64,000 nt of DNA from NCBI GenBank assembly GCA_963971285.1, contig OZ020246.1:14181217-14245216 (forward strand), given 5' to 3'. The position numbers were made by a program, and so were the translations under genes. Source of the stretch: Astropecten irregularis (Eukaryota > Echinodermata > Asteroidea > Paxillosida > Astropectinidae). Under the pieces are notes generated by a model that was given only the letters and a program-made list of their open reading frames with translations, was not told the DNA's origin and did no database searches. Numbering within the stretch: position 1 is the stretch's first letter; every line of letters starts with the position of its first letter. This document shows, piece by piece, positions 23,759 through 35,466 of this stretch.

Positions 23759-24796
23759 GCCTCATGGGGGCGCCCTGATATTTGGACTAGGCCTACTTCC
23801 GGCATGGCAGCGCATGTTGACTAGTTAATTTAGTACTAGTAGGGACTGAAATTGGTGCAATAGATCTGTTGATGCTAAATACATATAGAGTGCATAAATC
23901 TGCATCATTTGATACCCATTCTATCAAAATTGATGTATGGGTTGCCGAGTTATGCTGTCTTAAAGATTTTGAAAAAGCGCATTTTCCGTTCAATTTATCA
24001 ATGGCAAAGATGGTTACTTTGTGGAGACAAAATTCATGTTTACATGTGGTCTTATTCAAGTAAACAATGATGTAAACAAATTCACTTGATAATAACTCAA
24101 CAGTGTCTTACAATATTTTAATTTTTTCTTCGCCAATCAGTGCGATATATAGGGAAGACAAATTTGTGTCCGAGAAAAATAAAAAAGTGTCATTATTTAC
24201 AAATATGGTTGCCATGACAACAGGAACTAATTATATTGATAAACAAATGTGAATAATGCTCATAATCTTAACTTAAAATCTGCTGTTTTGTACTACATAT
24301 CACTATACCATGCTAATCAAACATCCCGTGTAATGTACATGTTCATTGTATATTTGCATAATTAATTATATGTGTAATCATTACTATTAAAGTAAACAAA
24401 TAAGTAAACAAATTGAAACGACCATATCTGGAGAATAGAAAGAGGTTTGAAGTTTGTTCTTTTTGTTGTGTAGTATGTAATCACTGCTCCCTGTATTTAC
24501 ACATAACAACCACCTGCAAATTGTTGTTTAGAATTACAGTTGCACACAAAAACAAGACTATAATGATATTTGTTATAAAATGAGAGTTTTGATAAGTTAA
24601 TAAGACTTCCATCAAGAGTTCTCAAGATTTCATTCATTCTTTGTAGGCCTATAGCGTAGCGAAAAGAAGTACAATATACATGTATAGAAGTTAACTTTCT
24701 CAACGTAAAACAAACGATTAAAATAATGCCGTCGCCGACTCGACCACAGCAAGCAAAGACAATAGTGCGCCCTCAATAGTAAGGCGAGATCCAGGG

Positions 24797-24828
24797 CGAC
24801 GGCGACGGCGACGCGACGCGACGGCGAC

Positions 24829-24876
<48 letters not shown>

Positions 24877-24877
24877 C
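24797..24877. repeat. GGCGAC hexanucleotide microsatellite, right arm
   Basis: GGCGAC units interrupted by GCGAC pentamers, the reverse complement of the left-arm array. It is a mirrored internal part of the 23536-24901 element. Confidence 0.95.
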
Positions 24878-25034
24878 GATGTGTCGTCTTTGAACACCAT
24901 ACTAGTGTACAACAGTACAACTTAGCTTTCTGGTATTATGATAGGCCTCGTGGCCTACGGTAACCAGACTAGACTGAGACCAAGCCATAGTTACATATCC
25001 ATGTTTCATGACAAAAACCAATTAATGAACTTAC

Positions 25035-25249
25035 CCAGTTACGCCGTGTAGCCACTGCACTTGTGCCAACTTGAGGTGTTTATCGCGACCAAAAGTTCCC
25101 ACGCCTCGGTCAAAGAAGGGCGCCAACTGGCCATGGAAACTAGGCAAAATGGCGCCCTCTGCCGAAATGAGCTGGAAGTTCCTGCATGCCATGCACCGTC
25201 GCCAACGTCCATAACAACTTGGAGAAATTTCTTGTGACATTGAAGACAT
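25035..25249 (-). CDS. isolated candidate first coding exon, unknown protein
   Basis: Minus-strand ORF starting MSSMSQEISPSCYGRWRRCM and running 71 codons to a perfect GTAAGT donor in phase 2 (last residues QWLHGVTG). The composition is protein-like and richer in GC than its surroundings. The exon carries three close Cys residues (SCYGRWRRCMAC). I found no following exon with matching phase at lower coordinates. It could be the 5' end of a gene whose other exons I cannot recognise, or a chance ORF. No family recognised. Confidence 0.3.
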
Positions 25250-26337
25250 TGCCGTGCACAAACCTATGGGAAACATGAAGAATAATTTAGTGGTTTTTTT
25301 GCATACCTGCTTTATCATTCCATGCGAAGTCGATTTTCACGTGAAAACACTCAGAACAAAATTTGACACAAAGTTTTTTTTTTACGATTTTGAGAAAGCA
25401 CTCTGTTTTTAAAGATACAAGCTTTATTACAGTCGCTTCACAACAACGGGTAATTGACCGCTTGCCACGTGTTTCGCCCTGAGAAAAGTTTGAATTCAAA
25501 ATTTCCCTGATTCGTTTCATGATAATTCGGCACTAATTGCCACCGTGACAGTGTTTTGCCTTTTACATACAATACATGCAAACTTTCAATATTCATTCCA
25601 TGGATAACTCAGTTCTTTTTGCTAATTTAACTAAGTAAGGAAACTAGTTCAGATGAACAATGGAGGCCAATGGTTCAACAACAACAAACGTACGGGCCTA
25701 GCCTAGCCTACAACACAATAAGAGTATAATGTACAAATAGGATGGCTGAAGCTGATGAACGAGAGAGCGCTAATTTTCCAAGTAGGCCTAACCTCGGCTT
25801 GTGCTGTCCGGCCATCTTTAATTTCGCCTTCATTTTTGAGTGACATGTTCGAAACAGAGGCTTTTGGTCTGGCCTACGGTATCGAAGTTGATACAATTTG
25901 TATTGAACAAGAAACTCTGTCCGTCTGCCAGTTAGTAGTTGGCCCACTCCCAGCAGTAGTACTTCATCAAAGTCAGAATTGGCGTTTTTTGACGAGCGCA
26001 ATAGAATTTACACCCCTCTATTGGTGAGACAATAATCATGTACGACACCCTGACCCCTATAACATGATAATAGTAGGGAAAATTTAGTCTGGTGTTAAAA
26101 GTTTACATTATATCACCGCGGTCACAGTACGGTACGGATGTGTGAATCTAAAATAAAGAATAATGTTCAAAGTCATTGAAGTTTTTGCGGTGACGATTAG
26201 TATTTCCGGTAATCTTGTACGGTACGGCCCAGTTGTACACGTAAGTTGCTTTATGGTACACCGATCTAATTTTAATTTTAAAGAACTTGACATTGAAATA
26301 ACCATAATAAATAGGCTAAGGCCATAAAATTAAAAGG

Positions 26338-26932
26338 CGATTGTGGGTTAACGGGATCCCAAAACACATTGATTTTTTTGGCTCTGAACTAACTTCTACT
26401 CCTCAAAAATGATACTTTTGACTTTCCAGCAAATGTTCCTGGGTCCTTAAAAGCCTACATTGAAGAAATTTGTTAAACATTTCAGGGTTAAAATTCAATT
26501 TTCTTACGCACTTCTTGTAAACTTTAAAACAGACTGTCTGATCGCGTGAGGCCATTTTGTCTGGTCTGGTTAGTCTATAGCTGCAGTAACTGTAGCCCTA
26601 TATACGACAACAACGTCAGGAGTAATATAGGGCTACAGTTACTGCAGCTAGTTAGTCTAGTGCCCCGACCCAACAGATCAAGAGTCCTACATAATTTCAG
26701 AGTGGAAACCAGACTATTCTCGTCTGCGGCCGTCCGTGCGGCGGTGAAATGTTACAATCTTAGTTACCGTTTTAACCCCATAATTTCCCTCAAAAATCAA
26801 AGCCCTGCCCTCTTTCCAAAAATTTTACCTTGATAATATAGAGGAGGAGACCAACAAAGTATATGTAGGTAAGTTACTTTTCAAATAGTAGTTTCCTTTC
26901 CTTTATAGTTTTAGGACCCGTAACCCACAATC
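26338..26932. repeat. inverted-repeat block with an inner perfect hairpin
   Basis: Outer arms near 26338-26362 (ATTGTGGGTTAACGGGATCC) and 26908-26932 (the reverse complement reads ATTGTGGGTTACGGGTCC) are inverted. It also contains the 25-bp hairpin at 26579-26649. Probably a decayed foldback element. Confidence 0.5.
26579..26649. repeat. perfect 25-bp-stem hairpin
   Basis: Stem start AGCTGCAGTAACTGTAGCCC pairs perfectly with its mirror ending GCTACAGTTACTGCAGCT. The loop is about 21 nt. No bulges are present, unlike most animal pre-miRNAs. Confidence 0.85.
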
Positions 26933-26939
26933 CCCAATT

Positions 26940-27016
26940 AAAAAAAAAAATGGTTGTATTGGCGTAACCCGCCGCGACCCAAAAATATGCCCCGACCGTA
27001 AACATTTTAAACCAAC

Positions 27017-27049
<33 letters not shown>

Positions 27050-27300
27050 ATCGGGAAAAAAATAAAATAAAATAAAAAAATCGCAAATTTGTATGCAGAT
27101 TAAAAGCTTAAAAGGAGCAAAAGATGGAAACCAGACTGGTTAAAGTTGTTATGTCATTTCTTGTCTTTATTTGACACGTCAAATACTGTGATATACAGGG
27201 GAAAAAGCATTTAATACCCCAGGAAAAAAAAAATAAAAAGTCCGCCCGCCCTACCCTATTTTCCAAACCTCCGTTACGCCAATACAACAATTTTTTTTTA
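26940..27300. repeat. inverted-repeat element with GGCGTAAC arms
   Basis: Arm TTGTATTGGCGTAAC (about 26955-26969) is inverted at 27275-27290 (GTTACGCCAATACAA). A- and T-runs mark both ends. No ORF. Confidence 0.55.
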
Positions 27301-28739
27301 TGGCCTAACTTGTTGTGTGTGTTACTGTTAGGCCTTATGTTATTTTTATTTCAAGGTTGTCACATCACACTGAAATTCGACATAACCTAGCGCCTAGGCC
27401 TATGTTTCAGGTTAAATTTTCAGGTTCTGCAGTTAAAAAAAAAAAAAAACCAGACAAGATTGTTAGCTCAAATATGTTTATAAATATCAGACTTGGATGT
27501 AGGATGTTAATGTTAATGTTTTTCTTTTAATTATGATAGAATTAGTTGAAATGCATTTTATGGAAAATGTGCTCTGTCAAAAAATGGTCAAACAATGACA
27601 GTCATGATGACTCGGCATTTTATATAGAGTGATGTGCAGGAATCAGATCCTTCCAAACTTGGTCATTTTCTTGTAAATCCTGTCACACCATGGAGCTGTA
27701 TATAGCTCTGTGGCCACCTTGACTGGGTTATGCACACAGTGAAAGCCCTGACAAGGGGCAAGTTCCATGTTAACACCAGATAAGTGATAACCACAAAATG
27801 CTGATGTCATTCTCAGTACATAATGTGTACTGTAGGCCTACCTGTAGGACAGACACAACACTATCAAACTGGCACGTGTACTTTGCCCTTTTGCCAGTAT
27901 AAAGATCAATATGCACACGGTCTTGCGACACAGTGCATACATCCGATTGTGTCCAGGACTCCCCGTGCTTGAGTCAATTACAGTATGTGCTTTGTACACA
28001 CAAGACACTGTGTATCGAGTCAGTAGCTCATGCCTTTGCTAGGTGATTGGTTCACTTTGACACCAGAATTTTACACGATTCGTGTCAATTCAAGAGCAGC
28101 AGTTTTCAGGTAAACTTGTATACTCAGTATACCGTACTAGTTATCTTTGGCAAAAGTTTACATTTACAGGAAGATACTTTGTACTTTTTTTCTAAGTTAG
28201 ACTTCATTGCATTAAGAGTGCATTTCAACGATGTCATGGATGTAGGCAAATGAAAACTTATGTTGAAGTATTATAAAACATGGAAGCCATACAGGTTTGA
28301 TATATAAACCCAGTCATATATCTCTCAAATGTCACCTAAGTATTACTAATACTTAGGTGTGCAAGGGTGCAATCCAAAAATGTTGAAGACAATGAGGTGC
28401 TTTTCATGCAAATTTTGTAAAACACTGGCAAGGTTGGAAATTTGTTTAATAGTCTCTACACACTACATCATACTTGCACAGATGTGGATAATATGCAACC
28501 AATATCTGTTGGTTTGGTTAAACTTACAGTCACTGCACTTGTACATGTAGTATGTAGTCAGTCACTTGACTTTGTATTGACCATAAGCCACATAATTACT
28601 AAAGTCCCAAATTTTCTTCAATTTTCTCTTGTTGTAGATCGATGACTTACATGTTTTTGTGAAGAAACTTGATGTAGCGTGCTTTAATCGGAACATTCTC
28701 CCATCACCTCATCAGAGACATTGTCTATTAGCAGCCATT

Positions 28740-30711
28740 ATGTTCAGGCTTCCAACAATTATCCAGGGCCATCAGAAAGTGGTCGGCAAGCTCCGACCCC
28801 AAGAGGCTCGAAAGGTCCTCGAGAGGGCTGTTGAGCAACTCAAGACACATCCAGATCCCAAAGTGCGACGCAGGGAACACCTCCAAAGCGTCGCCCAGGG
28901 AGTTCAACGGGAACAATTCCACACGGGAGGACGCTATCCAGCCAGCGGGAAGTCCCTGTTCGGCGAGGCTTACGAAGCCTGGTCGGACGACATGGCCTGC
29001 ATACTGCAAGGGACGTGCCTGCCGGGTAGCACCAAATACTGCCGTACCAAGTCCATGTTTGGTAAACTAGACATACGAGACATAATGCAAGGTGTTCCTG
29101 GCTCAGGCTCACGTACGATGTCCACATTTTGTCGGACACTGCCCTCAACTTCTCGCTTCATCCACACTGTACCAGCCTCAGGCTTCAAACTACCGCAACC
29201 AGCAGAGAACAAAGTCTGTATTGATACACAAGGCTCTGTAGATGGCATCCGTGTGGAGTCTGGACTCCCACAACAGGATTTGAATGGGGAGACTACACCT
29301 GTCCTACAGGTAACCTGCCTACCAGGGAACCGTTCAATGTTTGGCACACTCCAGTTACTAGATATGATGCAAGGGATACCGCAGCGTTCCTACAGTACCC
29401 AGCCACCATCGTCCCATCCCGACACCACCACCTCCACTGCTGCTACTGAGACCCAGCTCACTCAACGAGAGAGACTGAAGCGTGCAATGAAGGACTACGG
29501 TTCCACTGTCATTGTCTTTCATGTGTGCATCTCATTGATGTCACTTGGAGGGTTTTATGTAGCTGTTTCCAGGTGAATATGGTTTCTGATTCAATGCATT
29601 TTGAATTGAACCTGTCATCTTTGATTGTCTTTTGTTTGATCACAGAAAACATACATACAAACTTAATACTGTAACTCGATGACCCTCAATGATACAGTGC
29701 ATTTGAACTTGTGTATATATTTTTCTTACATGTTAATACATTGTACCATCTTATGTCAAGTTATGTGCTTTTAATAGAGAGCAGTGTGCGAGGCAAGCCG
29801 CTCTGCCACCCCATTGATCACAAACCGAAATACTTTTGGGCATTTCCACGGTTTGGGGACATTTTGTAACGTAAGTTACCCCCGGTACTTTTTTTTTTCA
29901 TATTTCCATGCATTTCAAGGAACCACAAATGGTATACTTTCTGATTCCAATAAAACTGGACTCTTTCAAGAAGGATTGAACAAGGAATAGGTCAAAATCA
30001 CTCAAAAGGTATTAAACTTACGTTACCGTGGAATTGCCCTTTTAGTTTTTTATACACAGCCTGTGAGGAATAAAGTCTGAAATCCACCAAAAAAATCTGA
30101 AATCAGATAAAAAAATTGAGAAATCTCTCCCCTGTTATATATTGATTATCAAACATAAATTCTCATTGAATTAATTGATTAATTAATCAAATAATGAAAC
30201 AGTAATTCCCCTTTGCCTAAGAAATAAGTTTTGACTGTTATTGAAGGTCACATTGTTTGCCTCTGCAAATCCAAATCCAAAATCCTTCAAATCCAAATTT
30301 GTGCTACATCAATAGCCTGGTATGACAAGGGCTTTGCTGTACATTGGTGAATGTATGCCTCCTGTAATACAAGTATGTTTAAGGCCAAACAAAAAATGTC
30401 TGGTTATGATGTTAGAAGTCGAAGTCATATTTCTTATGATATAACCTTGTTTGTGTTTCTGTTCTATTTTGTTTTCTTTGCCCTGCAGTGGACTTGATGT
30501 ACCATCGCTGCTGACGGCCATTGGGGTCAGCGCCGACGTGGTGGCATCCCGCATCGCCACGGGAACCAGCACGTTCCTCATGGCCTACGGCGTTCACAAG
30601 GTCTTTGCACCAGTTCGGATTGCCATCACACTGACCTGCACGCCGTTGATCGTGAGGTATCTCCGCCGGGTTGGCTTTTTGAAGGTCAAAACCTCCCCAG
30701 TTCCAAAATAA
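28740..30711 (+). CDS. FAM210B-like mitochondrial inner-membrane protein (DUF1279)
   Basis: Two exons, 28740-29572 and 30489-30711, join in frame (AG plus T gives Ser) and encode 351 residues. The DUF1279 domain occupies about residues 245-345: LKRAMKDYGSTVIVFHVCIS, then SLMSLGGFYVAVSSGLDVPS, ATGTSTFLMAYGVHKVFAPV and RIAITLTC with LIVRYLRRVGF. The GTSTF, HK.FAPVRI.IT and VRY.R.VGF motifs match FAM210B rather than FAM210A. Family members sit in mitochondria and influence respiration and differentiation; the domain has two hydrophobic segments. The N-terminal 240 residues are longer than usual for the family and unlike the vertebrate proteins I know. They carry a duplicated motif (TCLPG, SMFG, D.MQG.P) near residues 86-125 and 187-225. 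ATG 28740 is the first in this frame; a polypyrimidine acceptor at 28636 shows an upstream 5'-UTR exon. The stop codon overlaps an AATAAA. Confidence 0.85.
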
Positions 30712-30840
30712 AAATTATGTATTTCAGCGTAAATGCAAGCATATGAAAGCATTTTAACACCAGGGTGGTTGAAAGTCATTTTGTGGGACATGGTTTTGTA
30801 CACAAAACAGGATGCATGGCGCCCAAAACAACTTCGTAGT

Positions 30841-31184
30841 TTAAAGGTAATATCATACTTTGGTTTTTGTCAAAGATTCATGGGCAGAAATATCAAGGAA
30901 GATACAGTAACAGTCATCTGTGAAAATGTCAGTCCCGTACGGTGCCCACTTTTTTAGAAAACAGTGAAAAACGGCCACAGTATTTCTTAAGTATTTTCTC
31001 TTTTATTTTTGATCTTTTAAAAGATCAAAAAGATTTTCGGACGATGTTTTACTAATTTATGGATAATTACACCTTTTCAGGCGGAAAAATGTTAACGGTA
31101 TGTTTCTACCACCACCATCTTCATACCATGTAAGTTATACGTAAATCTGTGAACATTTCTGTTTTGGTATCTTACTACCTTTAA
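30841..31184 (+). mobile_element. TTAA-MITE (family A)
   Basis: TTAA-bounded, left end AAGGTAATATCATACTTTGG, right end TCTTACTACCTTTAA. It lies 130 bp after the FAM210B-like stop codon, so it may be within its 3' UTR. Confidence 0.8.
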
Positions 31185-34100
31185 CCTCACCTGTGGATTA
31201 AATACCTATCTTTATAGGTAATAGGTATATCAGTCTTGGTCACTCACCAAATTTACGTATCTTCAAAGTTTTTTGCTGCTCATTTTTATTTTATTCATAG
31301 TGTATTTTTCATTATTAAATTGCATACTTGATGTTGAGAGATTCCTCACAATTGAGGAAGTAAAATATAGAAAAGTCACAACTATAATTATGTTTCTTTG
31401 CTTCCTCTTTTGGATGCAACTGAAATATGTTGCATCGTACCCTCAGTTATACATGTACATGGTATTATTCAATGCGTTGTAAAATAAACACAAATTGCTT
31501 TATTATTTTAGAAGTTTTGTATCGCATCATTTTATTACGACATGCTCTGTACACAGCTGTTTAGATCAAGTGTGATGGGCTAATCGTTTTACTTAAATTT
31601 GATTTTACTTTTGAGAACGCAGTTTCATTTCTCGTTCTTTGATAAACAATCACAAGGTAAAAATTACTTGAGACAGAAGTGAAATTGAGGGATGTGGTTC
31701 AAATTATCTTTATAAAATCAGAGCTTATGCCATGTTTCACCATTTTCAAGACAAAGTTCAAAATAGTTATGAACTAACAAAAAGGGGATTGTTCAGTTTC
31801 TGTGTGGAAATAAAAAAAAATGTTTGAAGTCGATATTGGTGCCAATCTTCCTGTGGAAAATACACTCATGGAATGATGTTAATATCAAGAAAACCTTCAT
31901 CAAAATACCTTGGTAACCCCCCAAAAAATGCCAGCTGATTTCAAATTGCAGAAATCAAAATTGAACAAAGAACGTGCACAATGTCATCTCATATTTAAAA
32001 TAAAGGGGGAAGAAGAAAATGTTATTTTGTATTTTCGAAAAAATGACCACCGATATTTATGAGATTTTCACAGATTACTAGTATTAAGGCATTATTTTTT
32101 TTAAACTTGATTAGAATAAATGCTGTCTCCCCCTCCAAAAAAAGGATAAATGATCTTGTACAGTGTACTTTACATTTTTTCCAGTATTTTATTGCCTTAC
32201 CTATATGCCTTGTATTTTAATAAACAATTCTTTGGTAACCAATTTTGTTTGGATAGTAACGGGGAAAATCTACATAGCATGCTAAAATGACACTTAAAAA
32301 ATTAAATGTGATGTCCGTGGTTAAAAACCCAAATTTTATGTATAGTGTATGTTAACTGCTTACTAATGGTTCTGAACCGCTCTTTTAAAAACTATTATAC
32401 AATCATTTTCATGTGTTTGTTTTAATTTACATTATGTGGGTGATAGAAAACTGGGTAGTGGTTTTTTTGTGTGCAAATAAAAGCAGTTATCCTTCTTTAT
32501 TATTATACATAAGCTGGGCTTTCATGCTAAATTCCATGCATGTAAATCTTAATTGCTTCAAGTAGAGTAAGTGTGATATTTACATTATGATGAATTACTT
32601 TGGCAGTTCTGACAAGCGACGAATGGAAATTCTTTTATGTGAAACCAAGCGCTGGACTCAGTCCATTAGGCTTAGTCCATCTAGGTTGCCCGCACAAATA
32701 CAATCAATGGCATGATAAAAAATGCAACAAAATGTTGCATATGTGGATCTTGGTCGCCATATTTGATTTTGCAAATCCACATTGCAGACAGGAAATGCGC
32801 TAAAATGGGATCCAGGTCAGCTTTTGCGCGCCGGATCTCTGATCGCGTGCCTGAAACAAACAGGCCCATGAATATCTAGACAGATCCATATGACAACGCC
32901 CGCGCCGATTTTCCACCTATTGTACCTGACCCAGTTTAGAGTTTCATGGCTCGTCTTTCCTGCAAAAACAAGTCTGCACTAAATGTAAAGAGCATATACC
33001 GTTAACCGTATACATGTAGCGGTATAAGAAACATGTATGAATGATTTTACAGGGTATGAAGTAATTTTAGCCTGTGTTCAAGGATTCTATACTTACAAGG
33101 CCAGCATGATCATATGTCTACAATGACGAACACCCTGCCCAGTACAGATAGGGGTCAATGAGATATCATAGTTTACACTGTAAACAGAACCATGAGGTCA
33201 TCCTCATTACCAAACATGTTTGGTATTCATTGCAACCAAGACAATACAGAAGCTGCTAACGCACACAACAATGAATTTATACTGTACATATAATAATTAT
33301 ATGCAGGAGTTAAATTAAATTTTGGTCATTATATGGAATTCTTTATTTATCATAACTAGTTTTTTACACATACACATGAAAACTAAAACTAAACAATAAA
33401 AGGAATTACATACGCTGATTTATCAATCCAGTGATATTGTTCAGGTTTCTTTGGTGGTAAATTGTCTTCCTCAATGATAGGTTGTTGTAAGGATACACAA
33501 ATAAAATTAAAGGTCATTACATTTAATACCTTCGAAGCTGTGTATAAAATGAGGGATACTATCCTAAGTTGTATTTTTTCTTATCTCTGCTGAAGATAAT
33601 TATTTACTCGATATCAAATGTAATTTGTTATTCATATTTGTTTGTTGTTGCTTTGTTTTCTTTAAGGAAGTATACAAATTATTGAATCAATACATTCATA
33701 ATTTAGGATTCCCAAAGGTATGAGCTTCACAAATATGAATGAACTCCAGAACTATGAAAAAAAGGTTTTTCCCAGTTCTATTAATGGTTTATGAACAATT
33801 ATTAGGCCAACAGTTAATTCCTTGATGAGGACTAGAGCATACAAGTCGAAACGTTGAGACCTTAATTGCGAGAAATGAAATAGAATTGCGAAAGTACAAA
33901 CTATTCTTGCATGGTGTTTCTGCAAACCAATCCACATAGTTAATTCCTTACCAAGTGAAAAAAAAATATGCACGAGGACAGACATTTTTATCCAAAATTG
34001 TTATAGCATAGCTAGGGTTTGAGCTCAACCAAGTAGGAATTATAAAAACAATATGAACGTATCATTTCAAAGGTTTATCAACATAAAAAAATGGAATTCT

Positions 34101-35389
34101 AAGGTACACTTTTATCTTCTTTATATACACTGATGATATTTGTTTGAATATTTCTTCTTATCATTTGTATTTGGTGACTGAAATAAATCAGTGTGGGGTA
34201 AAAAAACAAAAATCGGTGAACTATTTTAATATTGTCTTTTGTCTGCGTACATGTATGTTGCACAACCTTAACGACACGGACATTCTTTTTCTTTCAAAAT
34301 CATTTTAAACAATCACAACAAATCTTATCAACAATTAGTACATTATAGTAGGAAAATTACTTAATTTTTTAACTTTTTAAACTGATGAGTAGGTTTGCAG
34401 GATTGGGTTACGGATTTGTGGGGCCGAAATTGGCCCAGTTTGGTTCATAGCCATAGAGCATGGCACTGGAAGCATGTCAAAGATAATTCCAGGTCAAAAT
34501 GGCAAAGAAAAAACGGCTTCATCAGCTGCAAAGAAAGCCTTGATAATCTACGACAGAATTCAATGGACATCTTCAAATCCGGCCACAGCAGCAAAACAAG
34601 GCCTACAGATGGAGGTCACGAGGACAGTGAAGTTCAGTCAGTTAAAGATACTTACTCATTCGGGTATTTATTTAAAGTAAAAAAAAAAAAACAATTTTGC
34701 AACAGTCTGTGCTTTCCTACCAAAGTTACATATTTACAAATATCTTACAAATACGGAGAAAGAAAACCAACATGTTATCAATGAATCACAGGGTTGCCAC
34801 CAATTTCTTGGAAATATAAGTCAAAGTCGCAGGTTAATACAAATTTACAGCAAAGTGATTTACTTTTTTGTACAGGAAGTTCAGTATTCACAAATCGTCC
34901 CTCGGATAGGAATAAAAATTTTACTTTTACGATCAGGGGCCGATTTCATAGAGCTGCCAAAGCAATAAAATTTGCTTAAGCATGAAAAGTCTTCCTTGAT
35001 CAAACAGGATGACCAACCAAATTTTCATGTGATCTTTACTGCTTTTGACTTGAACTTGGCCATTGTTTGCTGAGCATAACATTCACAAGGAGTTTTGGCT
35101 GACACTCTGATTTTATTTACCATGGTTTTTTGGTGCTTAAGCAAATTTCAGTGCTTAAGCAGCTCTATGAATTTGGCCCCTGGCCTATTGACCCACAGTC
35201 TCAATGCAAACAAGTCCCGCACTCTGCATTATGAGAATTTTGCAAGCAGGAACAATTTGTCCAGTTTGCGCATAGAAATTACAAGCAATCTACATCAGCA
35301 CCCATCCCCACATATTTCAATGTACAGTATTCCGATATGAATGATGATCTACTGAATAGCCAGAGATCCGATAAAATTTACCTTGGTTT
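31185..35389. other. intergenic DNA between FAM210B-like and Aurora 3' ends
   Basis: About 4.2 kb of AT-rich DNA with no protein-like ORF or splice-bounded exon. It includes a partial GGCCTGTTTG palindrome near 32760-32875 and a complete GGCC foldback at 34936-35180. The two genes converge here. Confidence 0.5.
34936..35180. mobile_element. GGCC-ended foldback MITE
   Basis: Ends GGGGCCGATTTCATAGAGCT and AGCTCTATGAATTTGGCCCC are inverted repeats. Same family as 8374-8620. Confidence 0.8.
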
Positions 35390-35395
35390 TTTATT
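35390..35395 (-). promoter_or_regulatory. polyadenylation signal of Aurora kinase
   Basis: Minus-strand AATAAA about 72 nt downstream of the Aurora stop codon, the only such hexamer at a plausible distance. Confidence 0.5.
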
Positions 35396-35466
35396 CACTT
35401 TCCCCTCCCCCTACTTGAAGTCTGTGACTAGGGCACACACGGCCTAGCTAGCTGATGTTTTGCAGG

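Larger units (their letters stand above)
23536..24901. mobile_element. 1.37-kb TIR element with subterminal GGCGAC arrays
   Basis: Left end TATGGTGTTCCAAAGACGAC and right end GTCGTCTTTGAACACCATA are inverted repeats of about 35 bp that continue into CGCGTCGC. Both are flanked by CTAGTG (23530-23535 and 24902-24907), a possible 6-bp target duplication. Because CACTAGTG is palindromic, it could instead be part of the TIR. Just inside each end lies a hexanucleotide array (GCCGTC at 23580-23758, GGCGAC at 24797-24877) in mirrored orientation. The 1 kb between them is AT-rich and has no transposase-like ORF, so the element appears non-autonomous. Confidence 0.75.

Noticed and set aside
23530..23824. 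Ala-Thr or Val-Ala repeat ORFs
   Set aside because: Direct translation of the GCCGTC microsatellite inside a TIR element.
26579..26649. Annotating the hairpin as a microRNA gene
   Set aside because: Stem is perfect without bulges and lies in a larger inverted repeat; no evidence of processing is available.
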